Assembly (NCBI GenBank): GCA_003344405.1
Contig: NOWV01000334.1
Location: forward strand, 1-46,423
DNA length: 46,423 nucleotides
Direction: 5' to 3'
Source of the DNA: Trichoplax sp. H2
Taxonomy: Eukaryota; Placozoa; Uniplacotomia; Trichoplacea
Shown here: piece by piece, positions 22,901-37,900 of the stretch
Numbering within the stretch: the first letter of the stretch is position 1
Layout: each line of letters starts with the position of its first letter
Position numbers and translations under genes: made by a program
The notes under the pieces: generated by a model
Seen by the model: the letters and a program-made list of their open reading frames with translations, nothing else
Databases searched by the model: none
What the model was told of the DNA's origin: nothing

Positions 22901-25900
22901 AGTTTGCTACTAATTAGACTTTGTTGACTACCTAAATCACGTAGTCATCGTAATTAACAATCTTTCATTAAAACTAAGCGTTAAAAACATCTTATGATAT
23001 CCTAGCATCATAATGCGACATTGTAGTGGTTACGGTAAAACGACGTTACAAAACATTTGTAAAATATGCCTGTAGTATTATGTGCAGTTCAAGTGCGGCT
23101 ATTTATAATAAGTTAATATTCTATTAGAATATTAACTCTAAATTAGATTTGAAAAGCATTGCAGCGCTCTTAAATGTTTCAATATTTTAATTAGAGACTT
23201 ATACGACAACCTTATCGATTGCGAAAGTGCATCTCAAGATTCTCTCAAGAACTTACCCAATCTTCGTTCACTGTAAGCTGTATAATGACTGACAGTTTGC
23301 GGATATTTAAATGCGTTTAAGCACACATAGAACGTTCTATGTTATTTTAATAGTGATATAGGAAGAAATCCTATTAAAACCGTTGGCAAAAATGCCTTTT
23401 TTAACTTGAAAAATTTGCAAATTTTGTAAGTTAATGATATATATCTTAGTATACAAAAGTTAAATATTTAATATCAGAAATCAACTTTAATCAATGTTTA
23501 GAAAAATGGAAGATGCAAATATTCTTTCTCTTCATAAGAATGCCTTTAATGGACTGAAAAATCTCCTAAGTTTGTAAGCATAACTTCCAGATTTTCAATT
23601 TTTACTCTTATTTATGGCATAAGCGGGCTTTAATTAATGATTTTTTTTTAAAATAGTGTACACAGTGCGATAAACTCAATCGTATCAAAGTAAATAAAAA
23701 TTATTCCATCTTATCTACAGGACATTAACTGCTAATCCGATTACTGAACTTACCAAGCATGTATTCAATACCCTGCAAAATTTGGAAATCTTGTAGGAAA
23801 TGTATTAGATCTAAGATGTCTTATATATGAAGTGGTACTTTTCAGTCCACAATTAACGACTACCTTAAAATTACCTAAATTGTTGTAATAGCTGTAATAT
23901 CGTTTCCACAGTAATTTTAGTCCACAGAGGAATCCAGTACTATAAAAGCTTTTTATTACAAGGTTCTAAAGAATAGTACAGCAATAATTAATTACTCACA
24001 AGAATCTAGTCTAAAGTAATCTGAGCTCAATTAGATATCAAATCTTTTCTCCTCCTTTACGCTCAGATTTGTACACCTTATATACTTTTCTCTGAATCTA
24101 TTTAAGGCAATAACATCGTCTACAATCAGACATGAATCATCACTACATTTTACAGTATTAATCAAACTGCTACAATATTATTACTTTACCATTGATGTCC
24201 AACACCGTAAGGTATTGGGCATCTTTACAATCTTAGTATTTCAAGTCGTATAACGTCCTGTACCATAATTAGTTAACAGCTATATTAGTGAATAACACTT
24301 TCTAATATAGTAGTTACCAGTCACCTAAATCTAGCAGCACAAGAATATCTATTTTTAGAAACTTAACTATTCTAAATATAGTACACAACACAATCAAATA
24401 TAGCTATCGCTACAAGCAAATATAGGGTGCATCACTACAATAGCCTTACTACTACTACGCTAAATTCGTAAATTAATGATCTTAGACCTACTTTACTAAC
24501 ACATTTCGGCATAGTCTATATTGTATAAGCTGCCAGTCCCGGCTCTAGTACTTGGTAAAAGAGTGAATACCGCACTTCACCGTTTTATCATAAGCTACGG
24601 CCCACTAACATAGTTTAATCTATGCAAACCATTACAATTGTATTCTATATATATGATATTGTAGTATAGATTCATATTAAAATTTATCAGGATTTGGAGT
24701 AGATCATAGGAATTGGATAGCACAAATATCTATTTTTGAAGATTTCTAGAAAAAAAATGCAGATAGACTTTGGTAGTATAAGTAAATCAAAGGCTAATAT
24801 GTTATGTTTTGACAATTAAATTAGAGAAATAAGAGAAATATTGGTACAACAGTTGGATAAAGATATCTTCCTAAATTTGAAAAGCTTGAAGAAATTGTAC
24901 GCCAAATTAACGGTTTAAGTTAATTCTATTGTATAATTTTTAAAGCTTGTAGCTGGTATTTAAATTTGAAACTGACAAGGAATAGGTATAAGAGGTTTCG
25001 CAGTTTTTATTACTTACGGTACCGTATTAACCCATTTCCACTACTAGCATATAGAAATTAATCAACGCTTTGCACTTAAAATTACATAACTTAAAGAGCG
25101 ATAGGGGCAGCATCACAGTTATATCGTTCATTTCCTCCATTCAATTTGTATCATAGAGCATTTAAGATATTTTATTTAACATATTTAGCAATTTAAATAA
25201 TATTCTCTACATTTACTAGAAAATTATAGTTTGTGCTAAAGTTAGTAAAACTTTAATTCCTTCTTTAGTTCACAAATAATTGTTAAGCTCTTCCTTTTGC
25301 GAATTAGTGAGCACTGTTACGGCATTTTTCTACTGTAGCTAATGTACCATACTAATTTTCTGGCAGCCAATTCGAAATTATGTTTGTGTACTATCATAAA
25401 AACTACGGAACTTCTCACTTTTCTTGACAAACTCGGGCTTTATTATCCTATTAAATGCTATAAATGAATTAGATAAAAGCCAATCGTCTCACTAACACAC
25501 CATCAGAGAATCAATATATAATTATCTATGGATTTTTGATATTTTAACTTACCAAGACAATATCATGGGCGTATACCGGTATATATTACTTTAGGATCTT
25601 AATCATCATTTATTGTAATACCCATAAATTAGAACATTTTCAAACTCATTTCTTCGCGAAGTGAAGCACGGCACTTTTTCGACTACAGCTAATCTATCTC
25701 ACCTGTAGGTATAATGAATTTGGTAATAAAATAATGAATATTATTTTCAACATCAGAAAATTGCTATCATATCATAATTAATTAAAATTGGCTTCTGTTT
25801 TTGCAACTGTTACGCTTCCTAAAAGAAATTTAAGAAACAATACAATCCGCTTCATTCATCAAAATTTGTTCAAGGGTTTAAATAAACTAGTTTTTTTGTG

Positions 25901-28900
25901 AGTAAATCGAATCTAATCAAAATAAAATTACTGAATATACCTTCCCACATGTGAAAATATTTACCAAATTTAATCTTGATGCTAGTCGTGTACTTAACGG
26001 TATCAAGTATGATATTCTCTAGACTGGAGGTTTCTCCATAAACTACATCACGTTCATATCTTACATTATAAAACAAGTGGATGGCAATGTAGTAATAGAA
26101 TGCTTTCGGAATTAAACCTTTTGTAGTTAGTTATTGCTCCATCAAAGATAAATCTATTTAAATTTTACGTAACTAAATGCTGTTATTTATAAGGGATTTG
26201 TCCTATAACCCAATTGAAGAATTAGCTGGCGTTAATAGCAAAGCGATGCCTCTTCTTTACATGGCGTAAGTCAATAGGTGTAAATTATTGATGTTGAAAC
26301 TTGCATCCCAGGAGTTAATAATACTATCATCAGTTATCACAAACATTATCTATGATTATCTTTGTAAAATAATTTAGTTAATTAATGTAATTATTTTAGG
26401 TTCTTTAGCTATGTGAACCACAAAGGAGCTGCTATTTCTACTTTTCAGAATATGAACCACTTGGCATATCTGTACGTACATTCCACAAACGTTAGATTTA
26501 ACGCAAGATCATAATCTGCACCTCAATATCTTCTAAATAGGCTTATCAGTGTTTTTATGTTATTACTTGTTCATTTTTCGCTACTTACTAGCTGTTAAAA
26601 GATCGTGCAACTTACTAATGAACGATTCACTGTTGCCTACATAGACCTATCTTATAAAATTCTGAATGTTGAAGCAGTAAATGTCTAAATATGTGAAATT
26701 TTACCACTTTTTCGAATACTCTCCAATACTAGTTTATTGTGTCTAAAATGGCGATTAATAATGATCCTTTCGAATATATAGCAGATTAGGCTAATGAAAG
26801 TGTTAGTGGATAGTGACTAATAGTGAGACAGTCATTTACGGTACATTTTACAAATTATTTGTGTTATTTATTAAAGGCCGTAAATAACAGAATCCAACTG
26901 TGATAGAGGGTTCGAAGAGTCTACAAACCTGGACTCTTTAGGCATTTCACAATAATGATAGGAGAGGTTATTGGAAAAAGAGATATTTATTGTAGAGAAT
27001 AGCTTGGTACAGTGTGGTAGTTAGTGGTAGATCAGCGTGAAAGCTGTTGTAAAGTAACGTGTGTAGATATTAAGACTAACAAGTGCAACTGAACAAATCT
27101 GAGGTAGAAATTGTCAGCATTTATAGTTTTAGAGAGAGAACACATGCAGAGAACAGGATTGTAGAATTAGTTACTGAACCTCTGTTAAATGAGCACATTA
27201 TCGTAAACCGTCAGTAAAGCGACGGGAGTTTGCACTAGTAATAAATGATTGTTGGAAATAGCGAAGACTGTAGGTGCCATAAATAACTATACATGACAAA
27301 CTATATTTGAGCATAATTGAAATAGACCGTAGAGGTATCTATTATATTTAGACCATAACAAAATATCTATATTATAGAACATGACAAAAAAACTACAGTG
27401 AAAGCTAAATACACTACACCCACAGCTGCAGCTATTCCCCAATAATAGTGCACTACTTTGCTGTAATAAATACGAATCTTTAAAACAGTAGAAGTAAAAC
27501 TATTACATACAGTATATTACTGCATTTTTGAAGATAGGTTAAAATAAATATTGATACATGCGGTGCATAAATTATAAAAACATGTAAACATTTAATAGTA
27601 GAGATAGACTAGAGCTTCAACTCGTACCTTTTCAAGGCATTTTATCAACAGAGAATTAAAATTGAATACCTTATTTGTATTGTTATCTAAAAATTTTTTC
27701 AGTGATTTAATTTCAGGATATATGTACCACGTGGAATGTGAAATAATCATAAATTTACCTCGACTTCTAAAACTGTAAGTTGCTTTCGCCATCTTGCATT
27801 CTGCTATTTGAGTTAGGCTATGTGAATCATTGCAGCACCGTAACGAAATCTACTCTAAAACTTTAAGATATTGCAAAGTTTTTTTAGAGCTATTTCATGA
27901 ATAAATCAGGCAGGTAGTAATATAATTAGATATTCAGTTAACTATTTTTGTACGTATACCACCCTTAGACAGCCTATGTCGGCATGACTATGTATATTGT
28001 AGCGGTTATATACACTCTCTATCGCGGCTAGTACCATTACTGAAATATTCCAAATATATACTCATTTTGCTATTTTAAAATGAAAGTCTTCGTTTTAATT
28101 ACATAGCGACACGTTTGAACATAAAATTTAGCCTTAATTTTGGTTGCCTATCAAATTATAATTCATTTAGAGACTTTTAATTTTGATGCCATAGTGATCC
28201 TATTTAAAAATTATCATTCTGATCTAATGCTACTCATATTTCAAAGAGCAATTCAAAGGATTATTATTAATTTAACTTTGTTCGATATAATATGAAAATT
28301 TTAGTTCATTGCAAGGTAGCCGTATTAATACAATTTGTGATCAAGCATTCAAAGAACTTAGAACTCTGACTGACCTGTATGTTAATGCAATAATAATTGT
28401 ATTCTTATTAATTTTATCGATATTTAAAGATGGAGACTATATTTGAGATTTTTAGTAAATGTCTCACATGCATCGTATGAAGTGTTGTAGAATGTTTCCA
28501 TGCATGCATAAGCTAAGTATATCGTAGAATTGCGGTAGCCTTTGTACCTACTTGTATATTGCATCATATACCCTTAGTTGAATATTGCATAAAAGCGACT
28601 TGTATTAAAAAACGCTCACTAACTTAGGTTATCTGCGATTGCGCTTGAAAGGTTTGGATTAAGAATGAGATACAGAAGGAAATTTTAGCGCTTAAATCAA
28701 GGAATTTACTTATTAACTTACTAAATTAGAAGTCTACAATACGTACCATATTCTTGAAAAGAGAGTGCCATATTATCACGGTGCTAACTCACCGTACCAA
28801 ATTAGTATAGCTTTGCGGCTACAGTGATATAGTACAGTAAGCCGACGAGTACGTAACCAGATGTAGATTGTAGACGGTACAATTTAAATTGTGATGTGTT

Positions 28901-31900
28901 AAAGGTCATTTATATCTATACTTGGATTAGTAGTATTCTAAGAGGTGTGTAAAAGCTTGTAGATAAAATCTATTTGAACGATTGGACAAATTAATAAAAG
29001 TTAGTTCTTAGTTCCTAAGGTTAGAAGTATAACGTAAATCGAAGGCGTACGAATTATTGCGAGATCGTAGATTCGATCATAACGTTATCTTGTCACACGG
29101 GAGTTTGTGACACATATACAGTAGTGTAATGCGTATTAATGACAAATCATACCATAGAAAAATACTTTATACCAGTGCTTTAAAAAGTAATCATACAATA
29201 CGGCATTTTTATTCTCCACTAATGATGAAATTGATGCATTTACTAAAGAACATTGTTGAAAGCAGATTTGTAATTTCTCTCACTGCTGATAGTACATTTG
29301 TGGAGATCAACATCTACTTTCTTTTATAATCTAGGAATTTATCTCAAAATAGGATACGATATGTCTCTAATAAAACATTTTATGGCTTATTCTCTTTGAA
29401 AAAATTGTAAGAATGATTTGACCTAAATTTGCCTGTATCTAGTAAGACAAGCCAATATCTATAGGTAGTTGAGTGCAATTTAGCTTATTTATTGTAGTAT
29501 TCACGTGAAAGTATTTGGATAGCTATACCTGTTTACTCTTACTTACAAAAACATAAGCTATTAGTGAGGTAAATGTATTTCTTTAAATGGCGTATGATGT
29601 TAGTCAATTTATTATTTTGCAATAAGCAAACTAAATACTGATTCATTTAATGCAATAACATTATCAATCAGCTCACTCACAAAAATCAAAATACTGGTTT
29701 TAATAATCTATAATGCCGTGAATTGTTACTATTGGGCTTTAATATACAATTATATACATAATCTTTAATTATGACAACTATACGTTGCGATTAAGAATCA
29801 GTTAAGTAAAATGTCAAGTAAACCCGTTACGGCACTATGAACTTGAAAATAGTTTACCTCCTATATAATCAAGTGCAGTAATATCACTTGCAAGAAATTG
29901 TACAGTATAGCATTTAAAATGCACAACTGTTAACAGAGTACAAAGAACCATTACAATAAAGCTTAAGCGCTTTACGGTCATTAAAAATAAAGCATAGCAC
30001 AATAACTAGTAATACTACAGTACCAAAGTGTTTACATAGTATATTATCATTAACAATATAAAGGACTCCTATATGATTTAGGTATATCACTAATAAAATT
30101 ACTTGATTTCATCATCAAGTTTTCGTGAGGGTAACTTAAAACTATTATCTGTGTTTACTAGAAACTTAAATAACAATTTATTGCAGCAACTTCCAGTAGG
30201 AGTATTTAATGGCCTCAATTTTCTACAAACACTGTAAGCATTAATTTTTTTAGCGTTTATTGAAGTAAAAACATCACTAAAATACTTAAAGAACTATCCT
30301 TCAGCTTAAAATAGCTGTCATTAATCGTATTTATTGACATTTGTATGTAGATATATAAATTTTAACAGACTTCATTCAATTACTGATGCAATATGCTTTG
30401 GTTCCCAACAGTTATCTTTAATGTAAGTTTGTGAATAGAATAATGAATTCAATTTGTCGAAGTAACATGATAATCTCCAAAGTTTTACCTAATTTCTCCA
30501 TATCAAAGAAATTATATATAATAACTTTATGCAACGGAATTCATTGTCACTTCCTAAGTCTTCATTTCAAATAACTTAAACAATTACGTAAACTTACCGC
30601 CTGAGATTCTATATTTGCCCATTTGATAAGCATCCAAATTATCCTTTAACCAATGTCAGGATCGCTTCATTAATTAAGAATATAACTAATAAAAATTTAT
30701 AAGTAATTATTTTGAGTTGTTAAAGTAGAGAAAGTCAGTAAAATCAATCAAATTCCAAAATTACTCATTAATGCCTCTAAGACGGAAAGGAAGGCTTTCA
30801 GTATTGAAATTATGTATTTTAATCAAGTAATCTAAGGAATTATACAACAATTTTACTTAGTAGATGTAGTATGCTATATACCTATTACAATAGCAACCTA
30901 ACCGATCCGATTTAGTTAGTGTTACTTCAGCTAGTTTGAAATGCTTTAGTATCTATAAACACAGACCAAATATACGAATTTCGTTGTAGCTTACTATTTA
31001 TAATTTAAGTAAATGTATAGTAGAAAAAAAGGCCTGATAGTAGTCTCATCTACATAATTCCATAGGGGTGATTTTAACTTTATACTATAAAATTTCGATA
31101 TACAACACCATAGCAAGTAATTAATAACTATTTATCAAATATTATTATTTAAAATTGTCATTTTAGGTAATAATACAGTATATTCTGTAATAAAAGTGTC
31201 CCACAGCAGCTGTCTTAGTCAAATGGTATTTTCTTAAAAGCTATTATTACAAGGCTTCTAATAATAGTTAAGCAATAATTAATTACTACAAGAATCTAGT
31301 CTAAAATCTAAAGTATTCCGAGCTCAAAGCGAAGTGAACTTTCTTTCTAATGCGAACTCATCTCCCCAGTTCTTAAACATATTTTGTTTAATCCATTTAA
31401 GACAATTTAATTAACTATAATTAGACTTGAGTCATAAAATAGAACCTTACTATCTTCTACAATCCGAATCATTCTACTTAAGATATTTCTACTCTTCTAT
31501 TTGACATCGGTAATTTCTAATATAGTGATTAAGAATCATCTAATGTTAGAATCACGATAATATCTATTCTTATTAACCTAACTATATCGAATATAGCTAT
31601 CCTTATAATCAAATTTGGGATGCATTACTACAATTCATACGATTTGCTTGAACTGTAGTATTATTATCAAATATGCGTTGTACACATAAAATACCCAAAG
31701 ATTTCTGGAAAATGGCGCGATATAAACGATCGCAATATCTGAAAATTTGCAGAAATTAGAAACTTTATTAGATGTTTATACGAAGACAATTTTCGCACAG
31801 CTCTACCCAAGCCGAATATAACTACTAGAAAGATTTCTAGAAAGAGCTATTGAATAAGCTACGATTGTTATATAACAATACACGTAATAGTTTGAGTAAA

Positions 31901-34900
31901 TCTAACAACTTTTGATTTTCAACTAAAGAAAAATTAGAGGAAATAGCCACTTTTATTTATAATCTAGCAAACAACTTATAAAAGCCAATAAAAAGTGAAG
32001 TTTAAGTAAATCTAACAATTTTTGAATTTCAACTAAAAGAAAATTAGAGGAATTCACCAATTTATTTATAATTTAGCAAACAACTTATAAAAGTCAATTT
32101 AAAATGACAATAAGAGCAGAATTACCGCCTCCACCTATCAAACTACCTACGTAAACTACAAATTACTAACGAATATCGGAAAATCCTAATCTTCACTTTT
32201 TATCTTCAGCCAAGACTTCAATTACTTTCTACTACACTACGTCACCTTTTTTATGCTATGCAGAGCACTTGATGATATCAGACTATCAAATCACTATTCT
32301 AAAGTATTCCAAATAAAACCAGCAATTTGTCACAATTTCACTTCTGCGATAAGGTAACGTACAGTAAAAGTCTATAAGTAGCTACCGACTTAAACGCCCT
32401 TTTACTTAACGTCAAACGCGCACAGCAAAAGGCTGTAAAGATGAAACTTTTACTAGCAAAGATACATCTACAACTTTTTACCAAACCACTCAACTCAAAT
32501 GTTACCGTTTATATAGGAACCGTCTGATTCGTAAACAACAACAGTATTATTGTTATACCTTACTAGGAAAAACATCTCGAACTGAGATGTTCCTTACATA
32601 GCTTTTCTATCAGTAAATATTTTGAATCTCTTACTCATACTTAATCTTAATCTAAGCTCGTAGGTTGTCTAATTCAACTATCATCAACTAGAACTTGAAT
32701 CATCTTACTGCTATCTATCACACAATAACGATCAATATCAAGTATGTCATGAACTATTACAAACAACATCCACATTAAGGCCTTACATATCTTACCTAGC
32801 ACTACAAATATGGATATTCTCCATACTAACTGCTACTGTGCTAAGTGAACTATCCTAATGACAAAGCAACACCGCAACACAATTGAACACATATGATCAG
32901 ATAAATTGTAGCCTAGATTCCAAGTATTACCAAATCTATAAATTTTACTTTTCTACGGTATATAACATATAAATTAAAAAATGACTAAGACAAATCAACA
33001 ATCTCAAATTAGAACCCAGACTGAAATGCTTGGATTAATACCGTATTCAATAACGAAATAACATTATTTCTACTGTACTTAGTAATCAAAATTGGCCACA
33101 AATTTTTATCGTAAATAAAACATGAGTATTATACTAACTAAATGTATCCCATAAATTACAATCTAACATCCTGATATTCTTATCGAAATTATGCTGCAGA
33201 ATATTCTTAAGTTCTAACCCGAATAAATACAAGGTATAAAGTTACTGAACCTCAGACAGGTCTATCAAATGGTAACACTATCTGTTAAATGAGCACATTG
33301 TCGTAAACCGTCAGCAAAGTGACGGGAGTTTGTACTAGTACTTATTAAAATAAGAAAAGCTTGAAGGAAAATTCTAAAAATTAACCTTCATTACAACTGG
33401 TTAAGTGCTCTTCGCAGTATTTGTAGCTACAATCAGCGTAGCAACATTCTAGCTTATTTTACACATCTGGATTATTCTTTGAAACAGCATTTTACAGTGG
33501 ACTATCTGTAATCCAATATGATAGCTGCTACAGTATTTACGTAAGCACTATTGCTACCGGCCAAAGTACATTATATTAAACATGGCTAATAATTTACAAT
33601 CCAAAACATAGTTATTTTAGAAATGGATATTAAAATTTTCTAGCAGCAATAAGGGATTCAATAATTATAATATTACGTAATAAAGAAATATTTACTTTAG
33701 TTCTTATCTGTAGGCATAACATTTTTATCTTGGATTGCTATAGTTATTTAATATTTTAGTAAAGGAAATTACGATCATTCCTAAGTTCGGTGTATAGTGC
33801 CAATACGACCACGTCCGTTAGACAGTAACCCTGCTAAGATTATTATGGAATTAACAGCGCCATCCAACACCCTATCTGTAATCTTGCGAATTCTATAAGA
33901 GCAGAGATAAGCTCTAAAGGAAATGCCAGGCTAGACAGGATGACAGTTATATGCTCTAAATCTACTCTAGCTTAAGACAAATTTGTTTTTCCGCAATTTT
34001 TATTCCTTTGATCATCAAACTGCAACAATTTGCATGCATTTTAAGGTAGAAAAAAAAACACTCAACCTCAGTATCAGAATTAATATTTAATAAATGAAAT
34101 ATGTTATAAAACGTATCATTTCTATTTTTGAAAAAGTAAACCAAAGTATCGAAGGAAAACAATTGCTCTTACCCTTACACATTATCTTCCAAGATTGATT
34201 CGATTTGTACTAAATTTGTGATTTTATAGTTCTATGAATCAAAATTTTTTAACCGATTTTGATTTTGAAGCATTAAGAAACTGTGGAGATAATTTAAGTT
34301 ACCTGTAAGTCAATATATTATAAGTTAAATGTATAAAAGGATATTTGAACTAGTTATAACAGGTTATGTATATCTTTAATTTCTTGAAATTAATACTTAA
34401 TCCAGTATACTTATGTTTCAAATGATACTGAATAGATCTTTCAGCAAGAATCTAATTTCATTCCTAAATGTAACATCATTACCAATTTTACGAAAATTGG
34501 AGACTTTGTATGTTTGTTTTTTCAGAAAAATAATTGTTCGTGTTTAATTTGGATTAGAAAAGTAAAATTTACCTTTCTTATGGAATGCCTTTATATTTTT
34601 AGAAATTTGGAACGAAATAGAATCGTTACTATTCATTCGGACAATAATACTAATCTTGAGCCACCGCCTAGATTGCGATATATGTATAATGATAACATGA
34701 ATATTTCTTTACTACATAAATAATTGAGAAAGTTAAAATATTTTATTCGAGTTTCTGCAATTTGATTACTCACATTAATGCGCAAAATGCAGATATAAGT
34801 GTATCGTATACTATATGATTTACATGTTTTTTTATAAACTTCAGAGAATAAGGGTATGTATGCTTTGTGCAATTACTAGAAACTTGAGTGATAATCCTCT

Positions 34901-37900
34901 AGCAAACATAACTTCGGATTCCTTTACAGTATTTCGTCATGTTAAAACATTGTAAGTGTGATGCTTGCGTTTAAATCAAGGATAATTAAAGCTAAATATG
35001 CATAATTTCTAATTACGGTAATGTATTACCTAGTATTACTGATATTGATTGTAATTTCAGATTAATCAGTGACAAGAATGGCAACGAAAAAGCGTTATAC
35101 GCACTTACAAGCTTGCAGAATCTGTTAGCTTAAATAATATTATGCATATTCAAGTTTAATTGCCTATTATTTATTAGCTGGCTACCAGACTATTGGCTTT
35201 TCATTCTAGTAAATGCGTCACAATTCTTAAGATGGGATTTGTTAACAAAAATGTTTTATATTTCTGCTATATTATCTTACGATCAATCAACGCAGATACA
35301 TTAATCCAAGTCATTTTTCTTCAAATTATACTTTTCGTAACCATCCATTCTTACTGAACCTGTAAGCTCAATAAACTAATTAAATTAGTCCCTCGTTGCT
35401 AGCAACAGTATTGACACGTTAAATTTGTACTGTTGCAACAGGGATAAAAGATATTTTCAATAATCTCAGTTTTCCTATTTGAAGTTAAATTATTTGTTCA
35501 CAATCAAGGATGGACTTTAAATTTTGTACTCACTTTATTACGATAAACATTTTAGTATCGTAATGAATATGCGAAATCAGCAGATTGTAATCGACAGTAG
35601 CAAATTTCAAGGGCTGACGAATCTGAAACTTTTGTAAGCCAATCAATAAGAAAGACAAATATTGAAATTCATACAATAGTAGAAATATTTTCGCTTTTTC
35701 ACGCTCTAAACAGATGTAATAGAAATACTGTATATTTATTATAAGCAGATTGTGCCAAAATTTTGTCAAAAATATAGTATTTTATTAAAGTTCATGCTAA
35801 TAAAGAGCTTTTGTAGATTACTTGCCTACTCATTGATGTTTTCTTACAGGATATTAAGCTATGGTAGAATTCAAATGATCAAAAATGATACCTTTCCTCA
35901 TTTTCCATCATTGCAAGCATTGTAAGAAAGCTCTACTATGCTGACTAATTATTATAATTGCTAATTGATATTTACTCGAATAAATAAGCTATTTAAACTA
36001 AGTATCATGTTACTTCAAAACTAGAAATATAAAGATTGATCCAATTTTTAATTAAAAATGTTTTCAATTACAAATTTAATTGATATTGAATTTTACTCAT
36101 ATAAAATATTAAGGCAGATAGCACATAATTCTATCAAGTCCATTGAGATTGGCAGTTTCGCAAGAATGCCTAAGCTAACGACGTTGTAAGTTACCATAGG
36201 CATAGTGACATTTAGCTTCGTACTATTCCCAAATGCAAGTAGATTTTACCGGTGATGTATCGATAAATGCCTTCTTACCAGTTGAGTTATACATTATTTA
36301 AATCAAACTTGCAAATTGTATCATGTTGTCATAAAACAGTTTTGCAACAAGATAACGCAATATACGATCAACAAGTCAGTTCCTTGAACCACGTATCAAG
36401 GAACGATATCTGCACTATCACAAACACTTTTGCTCTACTAGCAGATTACACAAAGACTTAAACGCCTCGTATTTTACGTTAAACACTAAGTTGGAGAATT
36501 CTCTTTATTTTACGATATACTGCATTTATATACTATTCCTCCATAGTTCATGAGTCATAGTTAATACAATTAACATTAGAATCATTTACTGAATTAGATA
36601 TTAATTTTAGCTACTGCTCCCTTAATGCAGACAACAGTATTTACGAACATAGACATGTGATGACTAATACAGAATAGTCAGATTACGATATGTCCTATCA
36701 CGGAACATTTCCATGATAATTTACAATCTACCATAAGTAAATTACAATCACAATGATTGGAACTGTAAGTAGATGGTTTGCATTCCCTATTATAACTATT
36801 AATTTCAGTATGTGTATAAGTGTCACTGTCATAAAAAGTCAGTGCTATATTAAAACACCGCATATCCAAATTAGAAGTTAACTAAATAAGGATAGTCTAA
36901 TAGAATTATCCTAACATAGATATTTCTACTGTAATACAGTATATAACACTGTAATACATGTCTTGCATAATCATCTTGCAGCAATAGATTATCATAACTT
37001 AGCCATATAGACATAGTATGTAGGGTTATGAACTATTTTCTTTGTATTGATAGCTATAGTTTATGATGGTATTAATAGACAAGAATTTATTCTATAACTT
37101 TAAAGCTTTCCTATAAAAATGTTTCGTTGCAATTTTCGAGATTTGCTAAATAAATGCTAAGCTTTTATGTCTTCGGAGTTTTAGACAAAAGGTCATGATA
37201 GAACAGGTCAAAATTTTAAAAGTTTATAGAAGAGTTAGAAATTTATTAGTTTATGCTAGATCTTCATGCTAACGTACAAAGCCGCAATCTAGCGTAATGT
37301 ACCGCTAGAAAAGCTTCAAAATTATTTTCTAAGCGGTCTAAACCCGCCTCTTATATGTTTTTGCAGCTAATGCAACTACAATCAAAGTAGCAACATTCTT
37401 ATTTTATAAACACATACTAGTTTAGACCCGCCGACTTCGCTGGCGAAAATACTTGTAGTACTCGGAAGTATCCTTACACTGTAACTCGATTTACCGTACC
37501 TTGTACAATATGTGTGATTCTAGCATTGAACATGTAGTTGAAGTTATTTTAAAACTAACTACTAACTCCTACTCTCTCTTTATTGTATTGAAAAACGGCG
37601 GCTTATATACGTGCACCGTTCACACTTATAACGCGTCGTAATAGCAAATTTGTTTAATAGGAGATTCATTAGTGTACGCAGTACAATCCACAATTAGCAT
37701 ATAGAATTAACAAGTGTAGAATTTCACGCTTGTAGAATGCTATAAATAATCAATCGTGATTATTATTACGTAACCTCTGGCAATAGCAAGTTTGTAACGT
37801 ACGAAATTCAGGTAATATCGAATTAACGCAAATATACAATAGCAATTTAAATTTACAATTGCTATATATGGCTTATACATCATATTAAGCGTACCACCTG

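Larger units (their letters stand above)
30423..34229. other. Largest intron of the LRR gene
   Basis: About 3.8 kb, holding the repeats at 31235-31660, 33243-33343 and 33380-33620. No LRR exon, intact or decayed, was found here. Confidence 0.45.

Noticed and set aside
26640-26720. LRR-like stretch (LSYKILNVEAV)
   Set aside because: Stops soon follow and there is no donor. It is too weak to separate from chance in AT-rich DNA.
27592-27792. 66-codon minus-strand ORF
   Set aside because: It is the antisense shadow of LRR exon 9 (27703-27774) on the plus strand. The same applies to the minus ORF at 25870-26076, which overlaps the end of LRR exon 6.
30598-30645. Possible minus-strand exon ending in GTAAGT inside the largest LRR-gene intron
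   Set aside because: About 15 codons only, with no partner exons, no known motif and a weak acceptor.
33243-33343. Idea that this short segment is a tRNA or tRNA-derived element
   Set aside because: No cloverleaf or A/B box promoter could be found in it.
36678-36869. 63-codon ORF, also found at 42002-42193, nearly the same protein
   Set aside because: Both lie in the 630-bp inverted repeat, start at TTG rather than ATG, and of about 12 base differences some eight change the protein. This fits repeat relatedness without coding selection.
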